Origin: Cupriavidus pauculus
GTDB taxonomy: Bacteria > Pseudomonadota > Gammaproteobacteria > Burkholderiales > Burkholderiaceae
Assembly (NCBI RefSeq): GCF_008693385.1
Contig: NZ_CP044065.1
Span: 2,480,001 to 2,544,000 of the forward strand
Reading direction: 5' to 3'
Length of the DNA stretch: 64,000 nucleotides
Shown here: positions 36,977-46,915 of the stretch, one piece after another
Layout of the letters: each line of letters begins with the position of its first letter
Numbering within the stretch: position 1 is the first letter of the stretch
The notes under the pieces: model-generated
What the model saw: only the letters and a program-made list of their open reading frames with translations
Told to the model about the DNA's origin: nothing
Database searches by the model: none
Made by a program: the position numbers and the translations under genes

Positions 36977-37854
36977 GCGCGCGACTCCGCGAGCAGCGTC
37001 TGCAGATACCGGCCATAGCTGTTCTTGCGCAGCGGATCGGCCAGCGCGGACAGTTCCTCGTCGCTGATCCAGTGCGCGCGCCACGCGATTTCCTCGGGGC
37101 AGCAGACCTTCTGGCCCTGACGATGCTCGATGGTCTGGATGAACTGGCTCGCTTCCAGCATCGACTCGTGCGTACCGGTGTCGAGCCACGCGTAGCCGCG
37201 GCTCATGACTTCGACATCGAGGCGGCCACGCTCGAGATACCAGCGGTTGATATCGGTAATCTCGAGTTCCCCGCGCGCCGACGGGCGAACGTTGCGGGCG
37301 ACGTCGATCACGTCGTTGTCATAGAAGTACAGGCCGGTGACCGCATAGTTGGAACGCGGCGCCGTAGGCTTTTCCTCGAGATGGATGGCCTTGCCGCGGC
37401 TGTCGAACTGGACCACGCCATAGCGCTCGGGGTCCTGCACGCGATAGGCGAACGCCGTGGCGCCGGACGTCGCGGCCGACGCGCGCCGCAGCATGCTCAC
37501 GAGATCGTGGCCATAGAAGATGTTGTCGCCGAGTACCAGCGCGGCGGGCGAGTCGCCGAGGAACTCGGCGCCGATCACGAATGCCTGGGCCAGCCCGTCC
37601 GGCGACGGTTGCACCGCGTACGAGAAATTGACGCCCCACTGCTCGCCCGATCCCAGCAGCTGCTCGAAGCGCGGCGTATCCTGCGGCGTCGAGATGATCA
37701 GGATGTCGCGGATATTGGCCAGCATCAGCGTGCTGAGCGGATAGTAGATCAGTGGCTTGTCGTAAATCGGCAGCAGCTGCTTGGACACCGCCAGCGTTGC
37801 CGGATAAAGACGGGTGCCGGATCCGCCGGCCAGGATAATGCCTTTTCTTGTCAT
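36973..37854 (-). CDS. rfbA: glucose-1-phosphate thymidylyltransferase
   Basis: A 293-residue nucleotidyltransferase. [20 protein letters not shown] is the nucleotide-binding loop, followed by [27 protein letters not shown] and LETGTH-like [11 protein letters not shown]. It makes dTDP-glucose from dTTP and glucose 1-phosphate, feeding both the rhamnose and the Fuc4N-type branches of this locus. It lies 4 bp after rfbD. Confidence 0.96.
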   Translation of the reverse strand: MTRKGIILAGGSGTRLYPATLAVSKQLLPIYDKPLIYYPLSTLMLANIRDILIISTPQDTPRFEQLLGSGEQWGVNFSYAVQPSPDGLAQAFVIGAEFLGDSPAALVLGDNIFYGHDLVSMLRRASAATSGATAFAYRVQDPERYGVVQFDSRGKAIHLEEKPTAPRSNYAVTGLYFYDNDVIDVARNVRPSARGELEITDINRWYLERGRLDVEVMSRGYAWLDTGTHESMLEASQFIQTIEHRQGQKVCCPEEIAWRAHWISDEELSALADPLRKNSYGRYLQTLLAESRA

Positions 37855-37858
37855 CGCC

Positions 37859-38779
37859 TTACCATGAACGAGGTAGTTGGTCGAACAGACGGCTCAGTCC
37901 GTCTTGCCACGCAGGCATATGCAGTCCGAATGTGCGCGCGAGCTTCGACGTATCGAGCCGCGAATCGCGCGGTCTGCGCGCGGCGGCCGCGCGCGCCGCG
38001 CTGTCGGCCGGTTCCACGGCATCGGGCCGTGCGCGCAGCGGCACGCCCTGCCGCTCGGCGCGCGCGAGTATCTCGCACGCGAACGCATGCCAGTTGGTCG
38101 CACCCTCCGGCGCGACATGGTAAACGCCGGACGGAAACGCACCACCCCCACATCGCATGGCATCGCGCAGCGCATGCGCGGCAACGTCGGCCAGCAATGC
38201 GGCGGATGTGGGCGTCCCGACCTGATCCGCCACCACCTGCAGCCGCGCCTGTTCGCGGGCCGCACGCAGGATCGTCCTGACGAAATTGCTGCCGTGCACG
38301 CCGTAGATCCAGCCGGCGCGCAGGATCAGATGCGCACCGCCGGCCCCGGCCACGGCGGCATCGCCGGCGGCCTTGCTCTCTCCATAGACGGACAGGGGAC
38401 GCGTAGCATCGTCCTCGACGTAAGGCGCGCCCTTCTCTCCGTCATACACGTAATCGGACGACACATGCACGAGCGGGATCGCACGCGATGCGGCGAAGCG
38501 CGCCATAACCTCCGGCGAGCGCGCATTGACTGCCCATGCCGTGGCGCGATCGTGCTCGGCCGCATCGACCGCGGTATAACCGGCCGCGTTCACGATGACG
38601 TCGGCATCGAAGCGTCGCAGGGCGTGCTCGAGGCCGTCCGGTCGCGCCAGGTCGCAGTCGTCGCGCGATGGCGCCACGACCGGGCCCAGCAGCGCGAGGC
38701 TGCGGCGCAATTCGAACCCCACCTGTCCGCTGCCGCCGAGCAGCAGGATCCGCGCAGGCGCCGACACGCTAGCCAGCAT
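37859..38779 (-). CDS. rfbD: dTDP-4-dehydrorhamnose reductase
   Basis: A 306-residue [21 protein letters not shown] binds NAD(P)[20 protein letters not shown] and [11 protein letters not shown] give the Ser and YxxxK; LRAGWIYG and VADQVGTPT are RmlD hallmarks. It catalyses the last step to dTDP-L-rhamnose. The frame is open further upstream as a shadow; the ATG at 38779 overlaps the rfbB stop region by 11 bp. C-terminal ~30 residues are more variable. Confidence 0.94.
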   Translation of the reverse strand: MLASVSAPARILLLGGSGQVGFELRRSLALLGPVVAPSRDDCDLARPDGLEHALRRFDADVIVNAAGYTAVDAAEHDRATAWAVNARSPEVMARFAASRAIPLVHVSSDYVYDGEKGAPYVEDDATRPLSVYGESKAAGDAAVAGAGGAHLILRAGWIYGVHGSNFVRTILRAAREQARLQVVADQVGTPTSAALLADVAAHALRDAMRCGGGAFPSGVYHVAPEGATNWHAFACEILARAERQGVPLRARPDAVEPADSAARAAAARRPRDSRLDTSKLARTFGLHMPAWQDGLSRLFDQLPRSW

Positions 38780-39839
38780 AGTGCTTGCGCACCCAGTTGC
38801 GATACTCGCCCGACGTGACCCCCTCGATCCACTCCGTGTTGTCGAGGTACCAGTGCACGGTGCGGCGCAGGCCGCTCTCGAACGTTTCCACGGGCGTCCA
38901 GCCGACCTCGCGCTGAATCTTGCGCGCATCGATGGCATAACGGCGATCGTGGCCGGGCCGATCCTTGACGAACGTGATCTGGTCCCGATAGCTGCCCTGC
39001 GCCTTTGGCCGCAGCGCGTCCAGGAGGTCGCACAACGTGTGCACGACATCGAGGTTGGTCTTCTCGTTCCAGCCGCCCACGTTGTACGTTTCCCCGACGG
39101 TGCCGCCGGCAAGTACCGTGCGAATGGCACTGCAATGATCGGTGACGTAGAGCCAGTCGCGCACGTTCAGGCCGTCGCCGTAGACGGGCAGCGGCTTGCC
39201 CGCGAGCGCGTTCACGATCATGAGCGGCAGCAGCTTCTCCGGAAACTGGTACGGCCCGTAGTTGTTCGAACAGTTGGTCGTGAGCACCGGCAAACCGTAC
39301 GAGTGATGGTACGACCTGACCAGATGATCGGAAGCGGCCTTCGAGGCCGAATACGGGCTGTTCGGGGCGTAAGGCGTGGTTTCGGTAAAGGGCGCCGCGT
39401 CCGGTGCCAGCGAGCCGTATACCTCGTCGGTGGACACATGCAGGAACCGGAACCCGTCGCGCTCGCCGGAGGACGCCTCGAGCGAAGTCCAATAGGCACG
39501 GGCTGCCTCGAGCAGCGTAAAGGTCCCCACGACGTTGGTCTCGATAAAGACGCCCGGTCCGTGAAGCGAGCGATCGACGTGGCTCTCCGCCGCAAAATGC
39601 ACGATCGCGCGCGGCCGGTATTCGGCGAGCAATCTGTCCATCGCCGCACGATCGCCGATATCGGCCTGCACGAAGATATGGCGGGGGTCTTTCTCGACCG
39701 CGCTGAGGCTCTGCAGGTTGCCGGCGTAGGTCAGCTTGTCCACATTGACCACGGCATCCGCTTCGGGATCGCGCAGCCAGTCGAGAACGAAGTTCGCGCC
39801 GATAAAGCCAGCGCCGCCGGTAACGAGAATATGAGACAA
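38769..39839 (-). CDS. rfbB: dTDP-glucose 4,6-dehydratase
   Basis: A 356-residue extended [22 protein letters not shown] is the NAD loop; [22 protein letters not shown] and [12 protein letters not shown] are the catalytic motifs. It produces dTDP-4-keto-6-deoxyglucose, the branch point for rhamnose (rfbC/D) and for the WecE-like enzyme at 31349. I prefer a TTG start at 39839: AGAGG lies 8 bp upstream and the protein then begins with the family-typical SHILVTGG. An ATG at 39875 would add 12 atypical residues and lacks a ribosome site. Confidence 0.95.
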   Translation of the reverse strand: MSHILVTGGAGFIGANFVLDWLRDPEADAVVNVDKLTYAGNLQSLSAVEKDPRHIFVQADIGDRAAMDRLLAEYRPRAIVHFAAESHVDRSLHGPGVFIETNVVGTFTLLEAARAYWTSLEASSGERDGFRFLHVSTDEVYGSLAPDAAPFTETTPYAPNSPYSASKAASDHLVRSYHHSYGLPVLTTNCSNNYGPYQFPEKLLPLMIVNALAGKPLPVYGDGLNVRDWLYVTDHCSAIRTVLAGGTVGETYNVGGWNEKTNLDVVHTLCDLLDALRPKAQGSYRDQITFVKDRPGHDRRYAIDARKIQREVGWTPVETFESGLRRTVHWYLDNTEWIEGVTSGEYRNWVRKHYAG

Positions 39840-40021
39840 CGTGGAAACCTCTGAATGGTTTGCGAGTGAATGCATCGATCGTACCGAGGGCGATCCGGAG
39901 CACGCACTGTCGATCGATATTCGCCTCGCGCTGTGTTGGCGCTGAGTTGGCGTATTCTATCCGACCCTGCGGCGGCTTCAGGCATATCGCGCACGCCGCT
40001 GCCTCCATGCAATGACTCCAC

Positions 40022-40867
40022 ATGACAGACACGTCCACCGGCACGTTCGCACTGGGCGACCTTCAGGGTTGCGCATCTTCGCTGACAGCATTGCTCGAGA
40101 AGCTGCCGCCTCACGCCCGGTTACGCTTCGTCGGCGACCTCGTCAACCGCGGCCCGGCATCGCTGGAAACCCTTCGCATCGTCCGCGCACTGGGATCGCG
40201 TGCCGAATCGGTGCTCGGCAACCACGATATCCATCTGCTGGCGGTCTCCATCGGCGTCCGCAAGAAGGGCAAGTCGGATACCCTCGATGATATCCTCAGC
40301 GCGCCCGATCGTGCGGAAATCATCACATGGCTCCGTCATCGTCCGATGGCGATCCGCGAGGCGGGCTTTCTGATCGTCCATGCCGGCGTGCTGCCGCAAT
40401 GGACCGCCACGCAGGTCATGGATCTGGCCGCGGAAGTCGAAGCGGAATTGCAGGGCTCCAACTGGGAAGGGTTTCTCGCCGACGTATTCGGCAACACCGC
40501 GGACCGCTGGCATGACGGCCTGCGCGGCATCGAGCGCCATCGCGTCATCGTCAACGCGTTGACGCGGCTGCGCTTCTGCCGCGCCGACGGCGTCATGGAT
40601 CTCAAGATGAAGGAAGGGCCCGGCAATGCGCCGGAAGGCCTGATGCCGTGGTTCGACGTGCCCGGCCGCCGCACGGCCGACGTCACCATGGTCTGCGGCC
40701 ACTGGTCCACGCTTGGCCTGGTGATGCGGCCGGACCTGATGGCGCTGGATACGGGCTGCATCTGGGGCGGGCAACTGACGGCGGCGAAGCTGGCCGCGGA
40801 CCCCGCCGCGCGACAGACGATCCAGGTCGGCTGCCCGGTCTCGCGCGACCCGCTCGCCGCCGACTAG
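40022..40867 (+). CDS. apaH: symmetrical bis(5'-nucleosyl)-tetraphosphatase (Ap4A hydrolase)
   Basis: A 281-residue calcineurin-like phosphoesterase. The metal-binding blocks GDLQG (~13), GDLVNRGP (~39), GNHD (~67) and FLIVHAG (~118) are all intact. It splits diadenosine tetraphosphate (and probably NpnN RNA caps) into two ADP. It is divergent from rfbB, and its stop overlaps the convergent propeller gene by 4 bp. Length and motifs fit the family closely. Confidence 0.95.
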   Translation: MTDTSTGTFALGDLQGCASSLTALLEKLPPHARLRFVGDLVNRGPASLETLRIVRALGSRAESVLGNHDIHLLAVSIGVRKKGKSDTLDDILSAPDRAEIITWLRHRPMAIREAGFLIVHAGVLPQWTATQVMDLAAEVEAELQGSNWEGFLADVFGNTADRWHDGLRGIERHRVIVNALTRLRFCRADGVMDLKMKEGPGNAPEGLMPWFDVPGRRTADVTMVCGHWSTLGLVMRPDLMALDTGCIWGGQLTAAKLAADPAARQTIQVGCPVSRDPLAAD

Positions 40868-41769
40868 TCCAGCACGGCGAGGCCGATACCGCTCGCTCCG
40901 TAACCGTTGCCGTTGTAGAGCATGTACCGGTGCCCCTTGTGGTCGAACACGAAGGGGTACTCGATCATTTCGGCGTCCCAGCCGCTCTCCGAGACATCGA
41001 TGCCGCTCTCGTCGTCGCGGCGCTCCCACGTCACGCCATCGAGCGACTCGGCATAGCCAATCCGATAGGCATCGGTACGATGCGAATACCACATGCGCCA
41101 CATGTCCGGATCGCGGATCACGGAAGGGCGGGAAATGGCGACCTCGCGTTCGCCGGCAAAGTCGATCGCGATCGTGCCGTCGCGCTTCCACGCGATGCCA
41201 TCGGTCGAGGTCGCGTACTTGATGTGATAGCGATGTTCGAGGCCGGCCGCGGTCTGGCGCCATTCCGTGCACGAGAGATACCACATGCGCCATGCATCGC
41301 CATCGCGCAGGACGCAGCAGCTTGCACAGAAGTGGGGCTCGTCCGGCGTGCGATCGACGATCGGGCCACGTGCGTAGCGCTGGAACGTGCCGGATGCCGG
41401 GGCCGCCGTCGCCAGTCCGATGGCATTGCGGAATGGCACGGTCACGCCCAGGTTCCAGCCGATGTAGTACAGCATGTCGCGGTCAGGGCCCGCCACGAGC
41501 CATGTCGCCATGGCGCCGCTGTCGTCGAACGCGCCGAGCTCTCCCGGGGACAGCACCGGATCCGTCGCCACGGCCAGAACGCGGTCAGGCTGTGTCATGT
41601 CGATATCGAAATAGCCCGTGTGGCTACGATTCTGACCATCGCGCGAACTGAAGTAGATGCGATAGCGATCGTCCTGCAACTGCTGGGCGATCGGCACGGA
41701 TGCATGACTGCGCATCCACGGTTGAGATCCGTCTGGGCAAAAAATCCGGCCCAGCTTTCGCCATCGCAT
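40864..41769 (-). CDS. five-bladed beta-propeller, glycosidase-like protein
   Basis: A 301-residue protein with repeated blade signatures ([47 protein letters not shown]). These match the five-bladed beta-propeller fold of GH32/43/62/68-like families and of uncharacterised proteins in polysaccharide loci. There is no signal peptide, so it seems cytoplasmic, unlike most secreted glycosidases. It may bind or process a sugar nucleotide or lipid-linked glycan; no reaction can be assigned. AGGA precedes the ATG by 5 bp. Next on the same strand upstream is the PhyH gene, 48 bp away. Confidence 0.72.
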   Translation of the reverse strand: MRWRKLGRIFCPDGSQPWMRSHASVPIAQQLQDDRYRIYFSSRDGQNRSHTGYFDIDMTQPDRVLAVATDPVLSPGELGAFDDSGAMATWLVAGPDRDMLYYIGWNLGVTVPFRNAIGLATAAPASGTFQRYARGPIVDRTPDEPHFCASCCVLRDGDAWRMWYLSCTEWRQTAAGLEHRYHIKYATSTDGIAWKRDGTIAIDFAGEREVAISRPSVIRDPDMWRMWYSHRTDAYRIGYAESLDGVTWERRDDESGIDVSESGWDAEMIEYPFVFDHKGHRYMLYNGNGYGASGIGLAVLD

Positions 41770-41817
41770 GCTTGTCCTTGGTTATCAACGCTGGCCTGAC
41801 CGTGCACCATGCATGGC

Positions 41818-42636
41818 TTAGCGGCCGGCCTTCTGCATCCGAGATGCCAGATAGGCTTCCACCGAGGCGGGCTCGACATAATTGAATCCGAGTAAATCCC
41901 GCGCTTCCGCCGACAATATCCCCTCATTCATTACCGCAGGCAACTGGATCTGTTGTTTGAAGAAAGGAATCGTGAATACATGGTTGACTGCGCGACGGGG
42001 ATTGGGTGTGCGATTCGCTCCGCCGGTATGGAACAGCATGCAATCGAGCACGATAAAAGATCCTGCCTTGGCAGATATCTGAATCTTGTTGCGCTGAACG
42101 AACGCGTCCGATCCCATTGCCTCGCTTCGGTGCGAGCCGGGCAGTACGTACGTTGCACCATTCTCGACCGTAAAATCGTCGAGGCAGAATAAGGCGTTGA
42201 TCGCCAGCGGGCGCGTCGAAACAAAATGCTGGTACGGCAGGTCCCGGTGCCATTTGCCCTGATTGTATTTCTCGAAGGGCGGATTGATGATGCCGTTCTG
42301 CTGATTCAGCATGTACTTGCCTTCGATCAGCAGCTTCAGCGTGGCATGCAGATCGGGGTTGAGCGCAAGCTGGAGAAACGCGTCTTCTCCCTGCGTCAGC
42401 AGGGCCCGGATCGTATTGAACTCGTCCGTCGCACGCAGCCGATCTTCGCCGTGCCGCGCCACGTAGCCGGCACGCGCGCGATCGAATGCCGCCGACAGTG
42501 CCGCGACCGTTTCCGGCGAGCAGGCATCCTCGAGTACCGCATACCCGCGCTCCCGCACTTCCTCCGCCACCAGTTCGTGGCGCGAGCTCGTTTGCCGCTG
42601 GCGTAACACGCCATAAGATTCGACCGGTTCCGTCAT
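41818..42636 (-). CDS. phytanoyl-CoA dioxygenase (PhyH) family oxygenase
   Basis: A 272-residue Fe(II)/2-oxoglutarate dioxygenase. KWHRDLPYQHF holds the HxD iron ligands (about 138-140), and RAVNHVFTIPFF the distal His with a preceding Arg for 2-oxoglutarate. VLPGSHRSEAMGSD is a typical PhyH loop. Substrate unknown; the setting at the edge of the O-antigen locus suggests hydroxylation of a sugar or lipid moiety. The ATG at 42636 has GGAG 8 bp upstream and is preferred over one at 42654. Confidence 0.85.
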   Translation of the reverse strand: MTEPVESYGVLRQRQTSSRHELVAEEVRERGYAVLEDACSPETVAALSAAFDRARAGYVARHGEDRLRATDEFNTIRALLTQGEDAFLQLALNPDLHATLKLLIEGKYMLNQQNGIINPPFEKYNQGKWHRDLPYQHFVSTRPLAINALFCLDDFTVENGATYVLPGSHRSEAMGSDAFVQRNKIQISAKAGSFIVLDCMLFHTGGANRTPNPRRAVNHVFTIPFFKQQIQLPAVMNEGILSAEARDLLGFNYVEPASVEAYLASRMQKAGR

Positions 42637-42705
42637 TGTTGTTCTCCAAGTCATGTTTGATGGCCAGGCGCCGGAAATCTGGATCTGGCAGGGCCCTGGG
42701 GGACC

Positions 42706-43512
42706 CTATCGGGAAGCCGCGGGCTCCGCGATCGCCGCCGGCAGGGCACCGGCGTCCTGCTGCATATCGGTGGCCGGGCTGCCACCGCGCAGCTCCACCA
42801 CCACCGCCCGCGCCGCTTCCGCGAGCTCGCGACGGCCCAGGCCTTCTGGCCGCAGTTCCTCTCCGATCGTCAGCCGCGCCTTGATCTTCGGCGCGCGCAG
42901 GATGGCATCGAGACATTGCAGCAGCGTGATGTCGTCGATATACGCGGGCGCAAGCGCGAGCTCGCCCGTGGCCGCGTCGATGTAGCTGAGGCCGACGGGC
43001 TGCACGGGGAGATCGCCCGCGATCGGCGCCTGCAGCAGGTTCGCGTGGAACGGCAATACCTTCGAGCCGTCGGTCGTGGTGCCTTCGGGGAACACGCCGA
43101 CCAGGTCGCCCTGCTTCATCTCGTCCGCGATCTGGTGCAGCACGCGGTGCGCGTCGCGCTTGCTCGCGCGTTCGATGAAGATCGTGCCCGTCTTGTCGCA
43201 GAGCCAGCCGATCACGGGCCAGCCGCGGATCTCGGACTTCGCGACGAAGCGCGTCGGTTCCCAGCAGTGGATCACGTAGATGTCGAGCCACGAGATATGG
43301 TTCGACACCAGCATGGCACCGTGCGGCAATGTGCGGCGCGTGCGACGGTCTTCCACCTCGAGTTCGACGCCGCAGATCGCCAGCATCCTCTGTGACCAGT
43401 TGCGGATGCGACGGCGGCGCGCCTCCTTGCCGATCCAGGGAAAGACCGTGGCACAGACCAGCATCCCGTGCAGGATATGCAGGAACAGGACAAGCTTGCG
43501 CAGTGCGATCAT
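42706..43512 (-). CDS. plsC: 1-acyl-sn-glycerol-3-phosphate acyltransferase
   Basis: A 268-residue PlsC-type acyltransferase. It has an N-terminal membrane segment (residues 5-25), the HX4D site SNHISWLDIY (~70), GTIFIERAS and FPEGTTTDGS (~143) for the phosphate. It acylates lysophosphatidic acid at the inner membrane, or a related lipid acceptor. It follows pyrC' by 14 bp and is probably cotranscribed with the pyrimidine genes. The C-terminus has a non-conserved ~40-residue tail. Confidence 0.9.
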   Translation of the reverse strand: MIALRKLVLFLHILHGMLVCATVFPWIGKEARRRRIRNWSQRMLAICGVELEVEDRRTRRTLPHGAMLVSNHISWLDIYVIHCWEPTRFVAKSEIRGWPVIGWLCDKTGTIFIERASKRDAHRVLHQIADEMKQGDLVGVFPEGTTTDGSKVLPFHANLLQAPIAGDLPVQPVGLSYIDAATGELALAPAYIDDITLLQCLDAILRAPKIKARLTIGEELRPEGLGRRELAEAARAVVVELRGGSPATDMQQDAGALPAAIAEPAASR

Positions 43513-43526
43513 GACCCGCGTCCCGT

Positions 43527-44807
43527 TCAGCGCGCCTCGTACACGACCTGACCGCCGACGAGCGTCATGCGCACGCGGCCTTCCATCTCGTAGCCGAGCC
43601 ACGGCGTGTTCTTGCCCTGGCTCTTCAGCGACTTGCCTTCGACCTTCCACACCTGCTTCGGGTCGAACACGCAGATATCGGCCGCATTGCCCGTGAGCAG
43701 CGAGCCCGCGTCGAGGCCGATCACGCGTGCCGGTTCGCTCGTGATGCGCGCGAGCGCCTTGACCAGCGGCACCTTGTGCTCGTTCGCCCAGCGCAGCGTC
43801 AGGGGCAGCAGCAGTTCCAGGCCCGTCGCACCCGGGGTGGCCTCGGCGAATGGCAGCAGCTTCTCGTCGTCGTCCACTGGCGTGTGGTCCGACGTCAGCG
43901 CGTCGATGGTGCCGTCGGCCAGCCCGGCGACGATCGCATCGCGGTCGCGCGCGCCGCGCAGCGGCGGCGTGAAGCGCATCTGGCTGTTGAAGAAGCCGAT
44001 GTCCATGTCCGTCAGCGACACGTGATGAATGTTCACGTCGCACGTCACGGGCAGCCCTTCCTTGCGCGCCTGGCGCACGAGTTCGATGCCCGCGGCCGAC
44101 GACAGCCGGCACAGGTGCACGCGCGCGCCCGTGGCGCGCATCAGTTCGAAGATCGTATGCAGCCGAACGGTCTCGGCGATGACCGATACGCCCGACAGGC
44201 CGAGCCGCGAGGCCACGGCACCGCTGGCGGCCACGCCGCCGCCGAGGAACGGATCCTCGGGACGCAGCCAGAGCGTGAAGCCGAACGTCTGCGCGTACTG
44301 CATCGCGCGCTGCAGCACCTTGGTGTCCCGGATCGGCTCCTCGGCCTGGCTGAAGCCCACGCAGCCGGCTTCGGTCAGCTGGCCCATCTCGGTCAGGGAC
44401 TCGCCCTTGAGGCCGACGGTCAGCGCGCCCAGCGGATACACGTGCGTCTGGTTCAGCGTGCGCGCGCGAAACTTGAGCATCTCCACGAGGCCCGGTTCGT
44501 CGAGCACGGGATCGGTATCGGGCGGGCACACGAGGCTCGTCACGCCACCGGCCGTCGCGGCGGAGACTTCCGACTCGAGCGTGGCCTTGTATTCGTAGCC
44601 CGGCTCGCGCAGGCGCGCCGACAGCTCGACGAGCCCGGGGCACACGATCAGCCCTTTGGCATCGATGGTCTTGTTGGCGTTGAAGTCGGCGGGCGCGCGG
44701 CCCACCCCGACGATCTTGCCGGCGGCGATATAGAGATCCTGCGCGGCGTCGATGTTCGCGGCCGGATCGATCAGGCGGCCACCCTGGATATGAATTTTCA
44801 TGTTCAA
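43527..44807 (-). CDS. pyrC': inactive dihydroorotase homologue (PyrC'/PyrX), partner of PyrB
   Basis: A 426-residue amidohydrolase-fold protein with the dihydroorotase layout but without its metal site. Active enzymes read DxHxHLREPG; here the place reads LVELSARLREPG, so both His ligands are gone. The HAED segment reads LRPEDP, the CHVST segment reads HLCRLSSA and the DHAPH segment reads SDHTPV. Such pseudo-enzymes assemble with aspartate carbamoyltransferase in pseudomonads and many betaproteobacteria and have a structural role. It sits next to pyrB, as expected. A catalytic pyrC must be elsewhere in the genome. Confidence 0.92.
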   Translation of the reverse strand: MNMKIHIQGGRLIDPAANIDAAQDLYIAAGKIVGVGRAPADFNANKTIDAKGLIVCPGLVELSARLREPGYEYKATLESEVSAATAGGVTSLVCPPDTDPVLDEPGLVEMLKFRARTLNQTHVYPLGALTVGLKGESLTEMGQLTEAGCVGFSQAEEPIRDTKVLQRAMQYAQTFGFTLWLRPEDPFLGGGVAASGAVASRLGLSGVSVIAETVRLHTIFELMRATGARVHLCRLSSAAGIELVRQARKEGLPVTCDVNIHHVSLTDMDIGFFNSQMRFTPPLRGARDRDAIVAGLADGTIDALTSDHTPVDDDEKLLPFAEATPGATGLELLLPLTLRWANEHKVPLVKALARITSEPARVIGLDAGSLLTGNAADICVFDPKQVWKVEGKSLKSQGKNTPWLGYEMEGRVRMTLVGGQVVYEAR

Positions 44808-44819
44808 TCGTGCTTTAGG

Positions 44820-44931
44820 GACGCGCTATCAAAAGGAAGCGAAGCGGTTCTGACTAGGCGCGCGGCCGCAGACAGTACAAGTGGTACGGCAAGGCCGCGC
44901 AACGACGTCAGAATCATTTTGATAGTGCGTC
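44820..44931. repeat. 112-bp palindromic, MITE-like element between pyrB and pyrC'
   Basis: The outer arms are GACGCGCTATCAAAA (44820-44834) and TTTTGATAGTGCGTC (44917-44931), a 15-bp inverted repeat with one mismatch. Inner pairs are TTCTGAC near 44851-44857 with GTCAGAA near 44907-44913, and GCGCGGCC with GGCCGCGC around 44863 and 44893. One end abuts the pyrB stop codon exactly. It could fold into a long cruciform or RNA hairpin. Either a non-autonomous mobile element or an operon processing/attenuation structure fits. Confidence 0.6.
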
Positions 44932-45903
44932 TTAATCGTTGTTTCCTGCGACGATGCCCATGACGGCCATGCGGACCGCGATGCCGAACGTCACCTGGTT
45001 CAGGATCACGGACTGCTTGCCGTCCGCCACGGCGGAGTCGATCTCCACGCCGCGGTTCATCGGGCCCGGATGCATCACGATCGCATCGGGTTTCGCCAGC
45101 GCCAGGCGCTCGGGCGTCAGGCCGTAGGCCTTGAAGTATTCCTGCGCGGAAGGCAGCAGCGCGCCGCTCATGCGTTCGTTCTGCAGCCGCAGCATGATCA
45201 CCACGTCCACGCCCTTGAGGCCTTCCTCCATGTTGTGGAACACACGGACACCCATCTGCTCGAGACCCGACGGCAGCAGCGTGCGCGGCCCGATCGCGCG
45301 CACTTCCGGCACGCCGAGCGTGGTCAGCGCATGGATGTCCGAGCGCGCGACCCGCGAGTGCAGGATGTCGCCGACGATGGCCACGGTCAGGTTCGTAAAG
45401 TCTTTCTTGAAATGCCGGATGGTGTACATGTCCAGCAGGCCCTGCGTCGGGTGCGCGTGGCGCCCGTCGCCGGCGTTGATCACGTGGACGTGCGGCGCCA
45501 CGTGCTCGGCAATCAGGTACGGCGCGCCCGAGCTCGCATGGCGCACCACGAACATGTCCGCCGACATCGCCGACAGGTTGTTGATGGTGTCGAGCAGCGA
45601 CTCGCCCTTGCTGGTCGAGGACGCGTTGATGTTCAGGTTCAGCACGTCCGCGGACAGCCGCTTGGCGGCGATCTCGAACGTCGTGCGCGTGCGCGTGGAG
45701 TTCTCGAAGAACAGGTTGAACACGCTCTTGCCGCGCAGCAGCGGCACCTTTTTGACGTCGCGGTCGGAGTCCGAGAGCGAGACGAACTGGCTGGCGGTAT
45801 CGAGGATGTGCGTGATCATGTCACGCGACAGTCCTTCGATCGACAGCAGGTGCTTGAGCTCACCGTTCTTGGTCAGCTGCGGGTTGCGGAACATCTTGGT
45901 CAT
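44932..45903 (-). CDS. pyrB: aspartate carbamoyltransferase catalytic subunit
   Basis: A 323-residue enzyme. [19 protein letters not shown] is the carbamoyl-phosphate site, [12 protein letters not shown] and [14 protein letters not shown] are further active-site blocks. It makes N-carbamoyl-aspartate in the second step of UMP synthesis. No pyrI regulatory subunit follows; the neighbouring gene is the inactive PyrC', as in the class A complexes. It is the gene after pyrR, separated by 53 bp, and is followed by the palindromic element. Confidence 0.96.
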   Translation of the reverse strand: MTKMFRNPQLTKNGELKHLLSIEGLSRDMITHILDTASQFVSLSDSDRDVKKVPLLRGKSVFNLFFENSTRTRTTFEIAAKRLSADVLNLNINASSTSKGESLLDTINNLSAMSADMFVVRHASSGAPYLIAEHVAPHVHVINAGDGRHAHPTQGLLDMYTIRHFKKDFTNLTVAIVGDILHSRVARSDIHALTTLGVPEVRAIGPRTLLPSGLEQMGVRVFHNMEEGLKGVDVVIMLRLQNERMSGALLPSAQEYFKAYGLTPERLALAKPDAIVMHPGPMNRGVEIDSAVADGKQSVILNQVTFGIAVRMAVMGIVAGNND

Positions 45904-45956
45904 GGCAGGTCAGGCGCGGGCGGGGATCGGGTCCGGGTCGGGAAATCTTTCTGGAA

Positions 45957-46481
45957 TCAGGCGCGTGCCTCGGTGGCGAACGAGAAGCGCGTGGCCGCGC
46001 CCTCGCCCGCCCGCGACAGCACCAGCGTGCTGTGCGCCGGCACCTCGACGGTGGCGGACGCGAAGTCGGCGGCAAACGGCAGCTCGCGGCCGCCACGGTC
46101 GGCCAGCACGGCCAGCGCGACGCGCGCGGGGCGGCCATAGTCGAACAGTTCGTTGACGGCGGCGCGGATCGTGCGGCCCGTGGCCAGCACATCGTCGATC
46201 AGCAGGATATTGCGGTCCTGCACCGAGAAGGGCAGCGTGGTCGGCTCGGCCTGGCTGTGCAGGCCCTTCTTGGCGTAGTCGTCGCGGTGGAATGCCACGT
46301 TGATCACGCCGTGCTCGCCGAGCTTCAGGTCCGCGGCCAGGCGCTCGGCAATCCAGGCGCCGCCCGAGTAGATGCCGGCGATCGACCAGTGCGCGCGGTC
46401 CGCGGATGGCATCAGCGCCTGGGCCTGGTCGCGCAGCGCATGGTAGAGCGCCTCGGCGTCGGGGGTGGAGGTCTGTGTCAT
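45957..46481 (-). CDS. pyrR: PyrR-like uracil phosphoribosyltransferase/pyr regulator
   Basis: A 174-residue type I phosphoribosyltransferase with the PRPP loop [18 protein letters not shown] (~95-112) and [13 protein letters not shown] typical of PyrR. In Gram-positive bacteria PyrR attenuates pyr transcription; in proteobacteria its regulatory role is less clear and some members act only as enzymes. It lies directly upstream of pyrB. The start overlaps the ruvX stop (ATGA at 46478-46481). Confidence 0.92.
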   Translation of the reverse strand: MTQTSTPDAEALYHALRDQAQALMPSADRAHWSIAGIYSGGAWIAERLAADLKLGEHGVINVAFHRDDYAKKGLHSQAEPTTLPFSVQDRNILLIDDVLATGRTIRAAVNELFDYGRPARVALAVLADRGGRELPFAADFASATVEVPAHSTLVLSRAGEGAATRFSFATEARA

Positions 46482-46915
46482 AGGGGAAGCTCGTCGAAAT
46501 ACTGTTGCAGGATGATACGGGCGGCCTCGGCATCGAGGGCGCCGCGCCGCGCGCCGCCCATGGCGGCCATGCGCGACGAATAGCGTTCATCGACCCACGT
46601 GACCGGCAGGCCGTAGCGCCCGTTCAGCTGGTTGCCGAAGCGGCGGGCCAGCCGCATCGAGGGCTGCTCCGGCGCGCCGGGCTCGGCGTCGGGGTTGACC
46701 GGCAGGCCGACCACGAGCCGCACGGGCGCCCATTCGCGGATCAGTTCGGAGACGGCGTCGAAGCGGGCCTCGACGGTGATATTGGGGACGATCTGCAGCG
46801 CGCGGGCCTGGCGGGTCACGAAATTGCCCAATGCCACGCCTATTTTCTTTTCGCCGTAATCGAAGGCGAGCACCGTGCCGTCGCGGGGGATGTCGGCCCC
46901 CGCCAGCTCAGGCAT
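46478..46915 (-). CDS. ruvX: Holliday junction resolvase-like YqgF/RuvX
   Basis: A 145-residue RNase H-like protein. [15 protein letters not shown] carries the first catalytic Asp, VVGLPVN the middle strand, and [12 protein letters not shown] plus [15 protein letters not shown] the C-terminal acidic residues. It is implicated in pre-16S rRNA end processing. An upstream ATG at 46945 is in frame, but the one at 46915 has GGAGAGG 7 bp before it and overlaps yqgE by only 8 bp. The yqgE-ruvX pair is conserved in proteobacteria. Confidence 0.93.
   Translation of the reverse strand: MPELAGADIPRDGTVLAFDYGEKKIGVALGNFVTRQARALQIVPNITVEARFDAVSELIREWAPVRLVVGLPVNPDAEPGAPEQPSMRLARRFGNQLNGRYGLPVTWVDERYSSRMAAMGGARRGALDAEAARIILQQYFDELPL

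Noticed and set aside
39876..40021. JUMPstart/ops antiterminator element upstream of rfbB
   Set aside because: No GGCGGTAGCGTG-like ops core is present in the gap on either strand.
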